Shown here in pieces: positions 52,768 to 61,204 of a DNA stretch of 64,000 nt; positions within the stretch are counted from its first letter, which is position 1; each line of letters begins with the position of its first letter. The stretch is from positions 1 through 64,000 of the forward strand of contig DXIW01000013.1 of the NCBI GenBank assembly GCA_019112625.1, written 5' to 3'. A program made the position numbers and the translations under genes. Below the pieces are notes generated by a model. That model worked only from the letters and a program-made list of their open reading frames with translations. It had not been told where the DNA came from and did no database searches. The DNA comes from Candidatus Acutalibacter stercorigallinarum (GTDB lineage Bacteria > Bacillota > Clostridia > Oscillospirales > Acutalibacteraceae).

Positions 52768-53658
52768 TTACCCCAGTTTTGCCTTGGGGTGGCAGTCCTG
52801 ATAGACCTGTTTGACATGGTTGTCCAGCAGCTGGACATAGACCTGGGTGGAGGAGATGTCCGCGTGGCCCATCATGGTCTGGATGTCCTTGACCGAGGCG
52901 CCGCCCTCCAGCAGGTGCAGGGCGAAGGAGTGCCGCAGGGTGTGGGGAGTGATCTCCTTGGTGATGCCGGCCTCGGTGGCATAGCCTTTGACAATTTTCC
53001 AGAAGCCCTGGCGGGTGAGCCTGCCGCCGTTTAGGTTGACGAACAGGGCGTTGCCGCTCTCCGGGCCGGTGATGAGCCCCCGCATGCGGTAGATGTAGTC
53101 GGACACGGCTACCACCGCGGAGGGGTACACCGGGATGGAGCGAATCCCCTTGCTGCCCCGGCAGTACAGCACGCCGGAGCGCAGGTTGATGTCTTTGATG
53201 TTCAGGTTGATGAGCTCGGAGGCGCGGATGCCTGTGGCGTAGAGCAGCTCCAGCATGGCCTTGTCCCGGCAGCCCTTGGGCTCGGTGATGTCCGGCTGGG
53301 CCAGGAGCAGCTCGATCTCGGCGCCGGACAGGACCTGGGGCAGCTTCTTCTCCGCCTTCTCCAGCTTGATGCCCTTGGCCGGGTTGGTGTCCATAAGGCC
53401 CCGGTAGATGAGGAATTTGTAGAAGCACCGCACCGAGGCCAGGTTCCGGGAGATGGTGGTGGGCGAGCGGTTCAGGTCGTGGAGGTGGTCCACAAAGCCC
53501 TGGATCTCCCCCTCCCCCGCCTCCTCGGGCAGGACGCCCTGCTGGGCCAGGTATTCCAGATAGTACATGGTATCCCGCAGGTAAGACTCCCGGGTGTTGG
53601 CAGAATTGGGCTTCTGCTCCGAGAGGTACTCGCTGAATAAAGAATAGTAGTCCGTCAT
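52768..53658 (-). CDS. xerD: Tyrosine recombinase XerD
   Basis: A 296-residue recombinase of normal length. The core-binding domain (residues 5-88) precedes Arg in YATGIRASELINL, HTLRHSFALHLLEGG, MGHADISSTQ and the nucleophile in QVYVQL. The beta-hairpin Lys region reads RGSKGIRSIPV rather than GKGxKxR. B. subtilis also has xerD close to spoIIM. It would act with the XerC-like protein at 43 kb in dimer resolution. Confidence 0.93.
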   Translation of the reverse strand: MTDYYSLFSEYLSEQKPNSANTRESYLRDTMYYLEYLAQQGVLPEEAGEGEIQGFVDHLHDLNRSPTTISRNLASVRCFYKFLIYRGLMDTNPAKGIKLEKAEKKLPQVLSGAEIELLLAQPDITEPKGCRDKAMLELLYATGIRASELINLNIKDINLRSGVLYCRGSKGIRSIPVYPSAVVAVSDYIYRMRGLITGPESGNALFVNLNGGRLTRQGFWKIVKGYATEAGITKEITPHTLRHSFALHLLEGGASVKDIQTMMGHADISSTQVYVQLLDNHVKQVYQDCHPKAKLG

Positions 53659-53680
53659 GTCTTACCCACCCTCACCTTAC

Positions 53681-54322
53681 TTACAGATGAAAAAATACCG
53701 CAAAAACGGCTGCCGCCAAAGCGCCTGCCAGAGAGACCGCCACCGCCAGGCTGAGAGCAGCCAGGAGGTCCCTCCCATAGGCGGAAAAGCCGGGGGATGC
53801 CTCCCGGGCGGAACAGCCGGCCCGGGCCAGGCTGCTGGAAAAGGCCAGGGCCCGCACGCCGAAGGACAGGCACAGCAGGCAGAAGGCGGCCGCAGCCGGC
53901 AGATAGCAGAGCGCGGAACGGCAAAGGCCCAGAGGGCCCTCCCCCGCCAGAAACGAAAAGGCGCCGATGCCCGTGGCCACCCCCTTGAAAAAGAGGAGGG
54001 CCGGGACCCCGAAGGGGCCCAGCACGGAGAGGCCCAGCAGGAACAGCAGGCTCAGATAAAGGAGCCCATGGAGCAGGAACGTGGTAAAGCAGGGGAAAAA
54101 GCCCTGCTCCGCGGCGGGGATGCCGGAGAAGAGCAGGGGCACCCCGCGAAAGCCCTGGAAAAGCCCCAGGCCCACCGAAGCGCAGGAGCCCGTTATGACC
54201 CCTCCCAGGAGGAAGAGGGCCAGAAGCCAGAACGCGCCCCGGGGCGTCACCCGCCGGAACAGGGGGACGCCGGGGAACAGAGAGCCCGGCGGATCGGGAA
54301 GCCTGTCTTTTTGTGGTCTCAT
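53681..54322 (-). CDS. spoIIM: Stage II sporulation protein M-like
   Basis: A 213-residue protein with five membrane segments. The hydrophobic layout and the central GLLYLSLLFLLGLSVLGPFG followed by KGVATGIGAF match SpoIIM, a subunit of the DMP peptidoglycan-degrading machine that drives engulfment. Location beside xerD supports this. ATG 54322 (MRPQKDR) follows AAGAAGG by about 9 bases; longer frames add an unconvincing N-terminus. SpoIIM is sigma-E-controlled elsewhere; I could not confirm such a promoter here. Confidence 0.82.
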   Translation of the reverse strand: MRPQKDRLPDPPGSLFPGVPLFRRVTPRGAFWLLALFLLGGVITGSCASVGLGLFQGFRGVPLLFSGIPAAEQGFFPCFTTFLLHGLLYLSLLFLLGLSVLGPFGVPALLFFKGVATGIGAFSFLAGEGPLGLCRSALCYLPAAAAFCLLCLSFGVRALAFSSSLARAGCSAREASPGFSAYGRDLLAALSLAVAVSLAGALAAAVFAVFFHL

Positions 54323-54536
54323 GGTATGCACCTTCTTAGAAAAAGCGTTTCGGTACATACCTATGGCCCCGGGGGACCGGCTATGCCCCGCCGGGGATAT
54401 GGGAAAGCGGAATGGATACATATAAGATTTTACCGGGAAACCCAGGTTGCTCTTTTTTGCAAACAGGAGGGAATGGGACCGGATTTCATAAAGTTCCGTA
54501 AACTACATTCCCGGGGCGAAAAAAAGAGGGGGGCTT

Positions 54537-54608
54537 CCCCGCCCATCCGGGCGCAATCACAAGATATGCCGCTTCCCCTTTGGAAAATGGGTATATCTTG
54601 GGGCGGGG
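54537..54608. repeat. Split inverted repeat CCCCGCCC...CAAGATAT / ATATCTTGGGGCGGGG
   Basis: The right arm ATATCTTGGGGCGGGG (54593-54608) is continuous; the left arm is split into CCCCGCCC (54537-54544) and CAAGATAT (54560-54567) by a 15-base bulge. All 16 positions pair. Confidence 0.65.
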
Positions 54609-54640
54609 ACAGATGGCCATAAATCTAGTATCCATGCGGG

Positions 54641-54707
54641 TTTTCCACATTTCCACAAGGTTTCCACAGCAGGAAATACCCGCTGTAAAGAAACACCCTG
54701 TGGATAT
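54641..54707. promoter_or_regulatory. Four DnaA-box-like sequences
   Basis: TTTTCCACA (54641-54649, one mismatch to TTATCCACA), ATTTCCACA (54649-54657) and GTTTCCACA (54660-54668, two mismatches each), and on the opposite strand ATATCCACA (54707-54699, one mismatch). The first three lie about 8-11 bases apart on one strand. Confidence 0.6.
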
Positions 54708-54861
54708 ATACTATAACCCATACGGGAGATTTTTTCAAGAGAAAATCACGAATATTTTTACTTTTTTATTTCAACTTCGGGATTTTATGTATTTTATATT
54801 ATGTTAACCAATGTATATTCCGAGGAAGTATTATGTTCCCTCCCCTAAATATTGTGTGCAT

Positions 54862-54894
54862 AAAAATACACATGGCAATACCATGTGTATTTTT
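54862..54894. terminator. Terminator after TIGR04086-type gene
   Basis: AAAAATACACATGG / CCATGTGTATTTTT, 14-bp perfect stem, 5-base loop; functional on either strand, positioned 26 bases after the minus-strand stop at 54920. Confidence 0.88.
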
Positions 54895-54919
54895 CCCTCT
54901 CCCCTATTCTTTTTTGCGG

Positions 54920-55297
54920 TTAAAATTTCACCCGCTTTTTCCGGTTGACCCCCAGGACGCCCCCGATGGCGCCGCTGAGCAAAAGGGCGGCCAGCTTCCC
55001 CAAGGCGGCGGGGCCCAGGGTCTGGCCGGTGAAAAAGGCGGCGGCCCCCAGGCAGGCGGCGAACAGCGCCCCGCAGCCCAGGCCGTACCAGAGGCCCCTC
55101 TCCCCGCTGAGGAGGGAGGCGGTAAGTCCCCCGGCAAAGACGGCGGCGCAGCACAGGGCCGTGGCGAGCAGGGGCAGGAGGTCCCAGGGCATGAGGCCGG
55201 CTTTGGACAGGACCAGGGCCGCCCCGGCCAGCAGCAGAAGGGCGGAGGCGGCCATCACCCCGGCGGCGGACAGCAGGACTTTCACGGTTTTTCCCAT
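54920..55297 (-). CDS. TIGR04086-family membrane protein
   Basis: A 125-residue protein with four membrane segments and a basic tail (NRKKRVKF). It fits the Firmicutes TIGR04086 group (related to YrzE) that usually sits beside yajC-tgt-queA, as here. Function unknown. ATG 55297 (MGKTVKV) has GAGG 11 bases upstream. Confidence 0.75.
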   Translation of the reverse strand: MGKTVKVLLSAAGVMAASALLLLAGAALVLSKAGLMPWDLLPLLATALCCAAVFAGGLTASLLSGERGLWYGLGCGALFAACLGAAAFFTGQTLGPAALGKLAALLLSGAIGGVLGVNRKKRVKF

Positions 55298-55383
55298 AAC
55301 AAAAGACCTCGCAGGCAAGTATGTGTGTTCCATACTATGACCTGGGAGGCCTTTTTATGCTGCTATACCGCTGGGAAAGATGC

Positions 55384-55722
55384 TTAGGCGGCGCCGTCGT
55401 CCTCGTGGACGGTGTCCACGCTGCCAATGGCCCAGCGCTTGATGCGGAGCTTCGCCTTGTCGCTGCCGGTCTCGATGACCACCGAGTCGGTCTCGTCCTT
55501 GACGGCGATGATGCGGCCGCAGATGCCGCCGATGGTGGTGATCTCATCCCCCACCTGGGCGTTCTTGCGCATCTCCGCCTCTTTTTTCTTCTTCTTGCTC
55601 TGGGGGCGGAAGAAGATGAAGTAGAGGGCGAGGATAAATACCGCATAGACGGCCAGCATCAGGAGCATGCTCAGGGGGCTGCCGCTCTGCGCGCCGGATT
55701 CCAGGGTCATAAACTGGTTCAT
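55384..55722 (-). CDS. yajC: Preprotein translocase subunit YajC
   Basis: A 112-residue protein with one membrane segment (about residues 19-39, LLMLAVYAVFILALYFIFF), the family motif FRPQSKKKK and the cytoplasmic GDEITTIGGICGRI. YajC associates with SecDF in the translocase. ATG 55722 has AAAGGA 8 bases upstream. The order queA-tgt-yajC is ancient and conserved. Confidence 0.94.
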   Translation of the reverse strand: MNQFMTLESGAQSGSPLSMLLMLAVYAVFILALYFIFFRPQSKKKKKEAEMRKNAQVGDEITTIGGICGRIIAVKDETDSVVIETGSDKAKLRIKRWAIGSVDTVHEDDGAA

Positions 55723-55811
55723 GGTGTACATTCCTTTCTTTTGCTGATTCGCTTTATTATAGCAAGAAAGCAGGTCCCTTGCAAGTGCTACAAAGGAAAT
55801 TTCTCGTTTGT

Positions 55812-56948
55812 TCAGATACGGCGGCCCAAGGCCTCCACGTGCTCCTGGCAGAAGGATTCGTACCGGCCCTCGTCCAGGGCCTGGCGGATCTCCTCCATCA
55901 GGTGGTTGTAGAAGTAGAGGTTGTGCATCACCGTGAGGCGCATGGCCAGCATCTCCCCCGCCTTGAACAGGTGGTGGATGTAGGCCCGGGTGAACTTCTG
56001 GCACACGGGGCACTGGCAGTCCTCGTCCAGGGGGGCTTCGTCCAGCTCGTATTTCTTGTTCATCAGGTTGCGGCAGCCCTCCCAGGTGAAGGCGTGGCCG
56101 TGGCGGGCGTTGCGGCTGGGCATGACGCAGTCGAACAGGTCCACGCCCCGACGGACCCCCTCCAGGATATTGGCGGGGGTGCCCACCCCCATGAGATAGC
56201 GGATTTTCTCTTTGGGCATGTGGGGCTGTACCGCCTCGATGATGCGGTACATCTCCTGGGTGGGCTCCCCCACCGCCAGGCCGCCGATGGCGTAGCCGTC
56301 CAGGTCCATGTCCGCGATGCGCTTCATGTGCTCCACCCGCAGGTCCTCGAAGGTGCAGCCCTGGTTGATGCCGAACAGCAGCTGATGGGGGTTGACGGCG
56401 TCCTCCCGGCTGTTTAAGCGGGCCATCTCCTGCTTGCAGCGCTCCAGCCAGCGGGCGGTGCGGGCGCAGGAGGCCTTGGCGTATTCGTAGGCGGCGGGGT
56501 TCTCCACGCACTCGTCGAAGGCCATGGCGATGGTGGAGCCCAGGTTGGACTGGATGCGCATGCTCTCCTCGGGGCCCATGAAGATGCGGCGGCCGTCGAT
56601 GTGGGAGGCGAAGGTGACGCCCTCCTCTTTGATGTTCCGCAGCTTGGCCAGGGAGAACACCTGGAAGCCGCCGGAATCGGTGAGGACCGGGCCGTCCCAG
56701 CCGGTGAATGTGCGGATGCCCCCCAGCTTCTTCACGGTTTCGTCCCCGGGGCGCAGGTGGAGGTGGTAGGTGTTGCAGAGCTGCACCTGGCAGTGGAGGT
56801 CCTTTAAGTCGTAGGCGGACACGGCCCCCTTGATGGCCCCGGCGGTGGCCACGTTCATAAAGGCCGGGGTCTGCACGGTGCCGTGGACGGTGGTAAACTC
56901 CCCCCGGCGGGCGGCCCCTTCTTGTTTTAGCAGTCGGTACATAGGCAA
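55812..56948 (-). CDS. tgt: tRNA-guanine transglycosylase
   Basis: A 378-residue TGT that exchanges G34 for preQ1 in tRNAs with GUN anticodons. TDSGGFQVFSL and the base-recognition region MAFDECVEN are present; MPSRNARHG lies near the nucleophile loop; zinc ligands are CQCPVC and the later His in MHNLYFYNH. It lies 6 bases after queA. The pair makes queuosine precursors; preQ1 synthesis genes are not in the window. Confidence 0.96.
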   Translation of the reverse strand: MPMYRLLKQEGAARRGEFTTVHGTVQTPAFMNVATAGAIKGAVSAYDLKDLHCQVQLCNTYHLHLRPGDETVKKLGGIRTFTGWDGPVLTDSGGFQVFSLAKLRNIKEEGVTFASHIDGRRIFMGPEESMRIQSNLGSTIAMAFDECVENPAAYEYAKASCARTARWLERCKQEMARLNSREDAVNPHQLLFGINQGCTFEDLRVEHMKRIADMDLDGYAIGGLAVGEPTQEMYRIIEAVQPHMPKEKIRYLMGVGTPANILEGVRRGVDLFDCVMPSRNARHGHAFTWEGCRNLMNKKYELDEAPLDEDCQCPVCQKFTRAYIHHLFKAGEMLAMRLTVMHNLYFYNHLMEEIRQALDEGRYESFCQEHVEALGRRI

Positions 56949-56954
56949 ATCTCC

Positions 56955-57995
56955 TTAGGAAATAAACATGGCGTCGCCGAAGCTGAAGAACCGGTACTTC
57001 TCCCGCACGGCCACCTCGTAGGCGTGGAGCACGTGCTCCCGGCCAGCTAACGCGGACACCAGCATGATGAGGGTGCTCTCCGGCAGGTGGAAGTTGGTGA
57101 TAAGGCCGTCCAGGCCCTTGAAGTCATAGCCGGGATAGAGGAAGATGTCGGTCCAGCCCTCGCTCTCCGTAAAGCGGCCCTCCTTCTGGGCCACGGACTC
57201 GATGGTGCGGCAGCTGGTGGTGCCCACGGCGATGACCCGGCCTCCCTTTTCCTTGGTCTCGTTGATCAGGTCGGCGGTGGCCTGGGGCATGTGGTAGTGC
57301 TCGGCGTGCATTTTGTGGTCGGTGATCTTCTCCGCGGTGACGGGGCGGAAGGTGCCCAGTCCCACGTGGAGGGTGACAAAGCCCAGCTTGACCCCCTTTT
57401 CCTGGACCTTTTCCAGGAGCTGGGGGGTGAAGTGCAGCCCGGCGGTAGGGGCGGCGGCGGAGCCGGTCTCTTTGGAGTAGACCGTCTGGTAGCGCTCCTT
57501 GTCCTCCAATTTGGCCTTGATGTAGGGCGGCAGGGGCATCTGGCCGATCTGGTCCAGGAGGTGAAAAAAGGAGCCGTCGTACTCGAAATGGACCAGGCGG
57601 TTGCCCCCCTCCAGCACGGCAGTGACCTCCCCCTTCAGCAGACCCTCGCCAAAGACGAAACGGCTGCCGGGCTTGGCCTTTTTCCCGGGGCCGGCCAGGG
57701 CCTCCCAGGTGTCGTTCCCCTTGTTTTCCAGGAGGAGAAACTCCACCTGGGCGCCGGTGCCCTCTTTGACGCCGTAGATGCGGGCGGGCAGCACCCGGGA
57801 GTCGTTGAGGATGAGGCAGTCTCCGGGATGGAGCAGGTCCACGATGTCGTAGAAGTGGTAGTGGCCGATGGCCCCGGTCTTTTTGTCCAGGGTCATCAGC
57901 CGGGAGGCGTCCCGGGGCTCCACCGGGGTCTGGGCGATGAGCTCCTCGGGCAGGTCGTAGGCGAAATCTTTTGTTTCTAAAGTAGTTGCAGGCAT
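56955..57995 (-). CDS. queA: S-adenosylmethionine:tRNA ribosyltransferase-isomerase
   Basis: A 346-residue QueA that turns preQ1-tRNA into epoxyqueuosine-tRNA using the ribosyl part of [16 protein letters not shown] near the start, [36 protein letters not shown] and [13 protein letters not shown] are diagnostic. ATG 57995 (MPATTLETK) is preferred; a TTG 21 bases upstream is possible. It diverges from the lysine-riboswitch operon. Confidence 0.96.
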   Translation of the reverse strand: MPATTLETKDFAYDLPEELIAQTPVEPRDASRLMTLDKKTGAIGHYHFYDIVDLLHPGDCLILNDSRVLPARIYGVKEGTGAQVEFLLLENKGNDTWEALAGPGKKAKPGSRFVFGEGLLKGEVTAVLEGGNRLVHFEYDGSFFHLLDQIGQMPLPPYIKAKLEDKERYQTVYSKETGSAAAPTAGLHFTPQLLEKVQEKGVKLGFVTLHVGLGTFRPVTAEKITDHKMHAEHYHMPQATADLINETKEKGGRVIAVGTTSCRTIESVAQKEGRFTESEGWTDIFLYPGYDFKGLDGLITNFHLPESTLIMLVSALAGREHVLHAYEVAVREKYRFFSFGDAMFIS

Positions 57996-58046
57996 TTCAT
58001 TCACCGGTCCCAGCAAATTTTAATACAATAATTATGGCTGAAAAAA

Positions 58047-58075
58047 TTGACAACAGGAACAAACTACGGTATGAT
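58047..58075 (+). promoter_or_regulatory. Promoter for lysine operon
   Basis: TTGACA (58047-58052), 17-base spacer, TATGAT (58070-58075); the start would be near 58082, at the first base of the aptamer P1 helix. Confidence 0.88.
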
Positions 58076-58079
58076 AAAG

Positions 58080-58245
58080 GCAAATAGAGGCGCGGCTTTG
58101 CAAAAGTAGCGGGCGGGAGGTTTGCCAAAACCGGCGAAGCCCCGTGAAAGGGCGGGCCGCCGAAGGGCGCATTTGGCAGATGGGCCCTGGTTGTAACCGC
58201 GAACAGCGTTGCGACTGTCATCTTTATGATGGAGTGCTATTTACC
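58080..58245 (+). ncRNA. Lysine riboswitch (L box) aptamer
   Basis: P1 is formed by AAATAG (58082-58087) and CTATTT (58237-58242). Inside it the conserved core appears in order: GAGGCGCG, AAAGTAG, GCCGCCGAAGG, GACTGTCA and GATGGAGTGCTA. These are the L-box consensus elements around the five-helix junction. It senses lysine and would reduce expression of the asd-dapA-dapB genes that follow. Confidence 0.93.
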
Positions 58246-58309
58246 TTTCGTTTTTCCGGCGGGCTCGTTTGGTTGGAAAAACACAGCATTTCTATTATAA
58301 AGGATGGGC

Positions 58310-58333
58310 AGCCGGTTTTCAACCGGTTTTTTT
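58310..58333 (+). terminator. Riboswitch expression-platform terminator
   Basis: CCGGTT / AACCGG hairpin with loop TTC followed by seven T, 65 bases after the aptamer and 55 bases before asd. CCGG-containing sequence near 58256 could form the competing antiterminator; this is inference. Confidence 0.85.
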
Positions 58334-58388
58334 ATTCTCCGGCCGGCCCGCCGGGTCAACTCCAGTTACAGAAAGGATCATTGTGGAT

Positions 58389-59468
58389 ATGAAACAGTAT
58401 CGCGTGGGAATCATCGGATGTACGGGAATGGTGGGGCAGCGTTTTGCCACCCTGCTGGAAAACCACCCCTGGTTTACGGTGACCGCACTGGCGGCCAGCG
58501 CCCGCTCCGCCGGGAAAACCTATGAGGAGGCTGTGGGCAGCCGCTGGGCCATGAAGGTCCCCATGCCTGCCAGCATGGCGAAAATGACCGTTTACGACGC
58601 GGAAAAGGACATGGACGAGATCGTGTCCCAGGTGGATTTTGTGTTCTGCGCCGTGAATATGAAGAAGGAGGACATCCGCGCCCTGGAGGAGGCCTACGCC
58701 AAAAAGGAGTGCCCGGTCATCTCCAACAACAGCGCCCACCGGGGCACCCCCGATGTGCCCATGATTATCCCGGAGATCAACGCGGACCACGCCGCGGTGA
58801 TCGAATCCCAGCGCAAGCGGCTGGGCACCAAGCGGGGCTTTATCGCCGTGAAGTGCAACTGCTCCCTGCAGAGCTATGTGCCCGCAATCCATCCCCTGCT
58901 GGATTTGGGGGTGACCAAGGTGCTGGCCTGCACCTACCAGGCCATCTCCGGCGCGGGCAAGACCTTTGAGACCATGCCCGAGATCGTGGACAACGTGATC
59001 CCCTACATCGGCGGCGAGGAGGAGAAGTCTGAGCAGGAGCCCCTGAAGATCTGGGGCCATGTGGAGAACGGGGTCATCGTGAACACCAACACCCCCTCCA
59101 TCACCTCCCAGTGCCTGCGGGTGCCTGTGTCTGACGGGCACATGGCGGCGGTGTTCTTCTCCATGGAGAAGAAGGCCACCCTGGCGGAGATCATCGACCG
59201 CTGGGAGCGGTTCCGGGGCCCGGCCCAGGAGCTGGAGCTGCCCAGCGCCCCCAAGCAGTTCCTCCACTACTTTACCGAGAACGACCGGCCCCAGCCCAAG
59301 CTGGACCGGGACCTGGAGGGCGGCATGGCGGTGTCGGTAGGCCGGCTGCGCACCGATACCCAGTACGACTACAAGTTCGTGTGCCTTTCCCACAACACCC
59401 TGCGGGGCGCCGCGGGCGGGGCGCTGCTCATGGCCGAGCTGCTGTGCAAAAAAGGCTATTTTGACTGA
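58389..59468 (+). CDS. asd: Aspartate-semialdehyde dehydrogenase
   Basis: A 359-residue ASADH making aspartate semialdehyde, precursor of lysine, threonine and methionine. GCTGMVGQRF binds NADPH; SNNSAHR and the catalytic Cys in KCNCSLQ are present; ISGAGKTFE and the His in SDGHMAAV complete the active site. The layout is the archaeal/fungal-like subclass often found in Firmicutes. ATG 58389 is used; GTG 58383, two codons earlier, has a better SD spacing and is possible. Confidence 0.95.
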   Translation: MKQYRVGIIGCTGMVGQRFATLLENHPWFTVTALAASARSAGKTYEEAVGSRWAMKVPMPASMAKMTVYDAEKDMDEIVSQVDFVFCAVNMKKEDIRALEEAYAKKECPVISNNSAHRGTPDVPMIIPEINADHAAVIESQRKRLGTKRGFIAVKCNCSLQSYVPAIHPLLDLGVTKVLACTYQAISGAGKTFETMPEIVDNVIPYIGGEEEKSEQEPLKIWGHVENGVIVNTNTPSITSQCLRVPVSDGHMAAVFFSMEKKATLAEIIDRWERFRGPAQELELPSAPKQFLHYFTENDRPQPKLDRDLEGGMAVSVGRLRTDTQYDYKFVCLSHNTLRGAAGGALLMAELLCKKGYFD

Positions 59469-59489
59469 GTTTTCCTGGGAGGAGATACC

Positions 59490-60383
59490 ATGAAGAAAGA
59501 CATGATCTTTACCGGGGCGGGCACCGCCCTGGTCACCCCCTTTACCCCCGCCGGGGAGATTGCCTGGGAGGAGCTGGAGAAGCTGGTGGACTTCCAGCTG
59601 GAGGGCGGCATCGACGCCATCATCGCCTGCGGCACCACCGGCGAGGCGGCCACCATGACCGCCGAGGAGCACCTGAAAGTGGTGGATTTCATCATCAAGA
59701 AGGTAAACGGCCGGGTGCCTGTTATCGCCGGGACCGGCAGCAACGACACCGCGTTCTGCGTGGAGCTGTCCCAGGAGGCGAAACAGCTGGGGGCCGACGG
59801 CCTGCTGCTGGTGACCCCCTACTACAACAAGACCTCCCAGAAGGGGCTGGTGGAGAGCTTTGACTACATCGCCGACACGGTGAAGATGCCCTGCATCCTC
59901 TACAATGTGCCCAGCCGCACCGGGTGCAATATCCAGATTGAGACCTACTGCCAGCTGGCCAAGAACCCCTATGTGGTGGCGGTGAAGGAGGCCAGCGGCA
60001 ACGCGGCCCTGGCTGCCCGGATTGTGGCCCAGTGCGGCGACAGCCTGACGGTCTACTCTGGGGAGGACAACATGACACTGTCCCTGATGGCGTTGGGCGG
60101 CAAGGGCGTGATCTCGGTGTTCTCCAACGCCCTGCCCCGGCAGATGCACGACCTGGCCGCCGCCATGTTAAACGGCGACCTGGACACCGCCCGGGCCCTG
60201 AACAACCAGTACCTGGACCTGATGGACGGGTTCTTCCTGGACGTGAACCCCATCCCCATCAAGGAGGCGCTGTACCAGATGGGGCTGATTGGGTCCAACT
60301 TCTGCCGCCTGCCCCTGACCACCATGACCGAGGCCGGGGCGGCGAAACTCACTGTCCTGCTGAAAAAGCACCAGCTGGTGTAA
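59490..60383 (+). CDS. dapA: 4-hydroxy-tetrahydrodipicolinate synthase
   Basis: A 297-residue true DHDPS. GTTGEA, the Tyr and Arg of ILYNVPSRTG, and the Schiff-base Lys in VAVKEASG are all present; the Arg separates it from the three other family members in the left part of the window. It condenses pyruvate with aspartate semialdehyde. GGAGGAG precedes the ATG, 21 bases after asd. Confidence 0.97.
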   Translation: MKKDMIFTGAGTALVTPFTPAGEIAWEELEKLVDFQLEGGIDAIIACGTTGEAATMTAEEHLKVVDFIIKKVNGRVPVIAGTGSNDTAFCVELSQEAKQLGADGLLLVTPYYNKTSQKGLVESFDYIADTVKMPCILYNVPSRTGCNIQIETYCQLAKNPYVVAVKEASGNAALAARIVAQCGDSLTVYSGEDNMTLSLMALGGKGVISVFSNALPRQMHDLAAAMLNGDLDTARALNNQYLDLMDGFFLDVNPIPIKEALYQMGLIGSNFCRLPLTTMTEAGAAKLTVLLKKHQLV

Positions 60384-60425
60384 AGCCCGGGACCCGGGGA
60401 ATGAAAAAAAGGAAGGATGGTAGCC

Positions 60426-61178
60426 ATGACGGAGCTTATTTTGTGCGGCTGCGGGGGAAAGATGGGCGCCGCGGTACGCAACTTCGCGGAGGGCCGGCAG
60501 GACTGTAAGATCGTGGCCGGTGTGGACATCGCCGGCGGGGACCAGGCGGGCTTTCCCGTATATTCCAGCCTGGACCAGGTGAAGGAGCGGGGGTCGGTGA
60601 TCATCGACTTCTCCCATCCGTCCTGCCTTGCCTCCATCCTGGACTACTGCCGCTCCCACCCCGGGGTGGCCGCGGTGCTGTGCACCACCGGCTACAGCCA
60701 GGAGCAGACCGAGGCCATCAAGGAGGCAGCCAAGGAGCTGCCCCTGTTCTACTCCCGGAACATGTCGCTGGGGGTGAACCTGCTCATTGAGCTGGCGAAA
60801 AAGGCGGAGAGCGTACTTGGCGAGGACTTCGACGTGGAAATCGTGGAGGCCCACCACAACCAGAAGATCGACGCCCCCAGCGGCACGGCGCTGATGATCG
60901 CCGACGCCATCAACCAGGTGCGGCAGGAGAAGATGCGCTACACCTACGACCGGCACTCCCAGCGGAAAAAGCGGGAGAAGGACGAGATCGGCCTGCACTC
61001 GGTGCGGGGCGGCACCATTGTGGGGGAGCACCAGGTGATTTTCGCCGGACAGCATGAGGTCATCACCTTGTCCCACTCCGCCCAATCCAAGGAGCTGTTC
61101 GCCGCCGGGGCTGTGAACGCCGCCCGCTTTATGGACGGGAAAGGCCCCGGGCTTTACGATATGTCCCACTTGATTTGA
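60426..61178 (+). CDS. dapB: 4-hydroxy-tetrahydrodipicolinate reductase
   Basis: A 250-residue DapB. GCGGKMG binds NAD(P)H, the catalytic segment is EAHHNQKIDAPSGTA, and DEIGLHSVRGGTIVGEH is conserved. ATG 60426 is chosen since AAGGAAGG lies 9 bases upstream; ATG 60417 abuts the SD. It is the third gene of the lysine operon. Confidence 0.96.
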   Translation: MTELILCGCGGKMGAAVRNFAEGRQDCKIVAGVDIAGGDQAGFPVYSSLDQVKERGSVIIDFSHPSCLASILDYCRSHPGVAAVLCTTGYSQEQTEAIKEAAKELPLFYSRNMSLGVNLLIELAKKAESVLGEDFDVEIVEAHHNQKIDAPSGTALMIADAINQVRQEKMRYTYDRHSQRKKREKDEIGLHSVRGGTIVGEHQVIFAGQHEVITLSHSAQSKELFAAGAVNAARFMDGKGPGLYDMSHLI

Positions 61179-61204
61179 GGGGAGCACCCCGGAAAGGAGC
61201 CGTT

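Larger units (their letters stand above)
54323..54919. other. Gene-free AT-rich region with DnaA-box-like cluster
   Basis: The 597-base gap shows no credible gene. From left to right: GC-rich inverted repeats (54537-54608), a 67-base cluster of DnaA-box-like sequences (54641-54707), about 110 bases of strongly AT-rich DNA (54728-54830), and a terminator (54862-54894). Confidence 0.7.

Noticed and set aside
54580..54807. 75-codon plus-strand frame across the DnaA-box cluster
   Set aside because: No SD, crosses AT-rich DNA and box repeats, no recognisable family.
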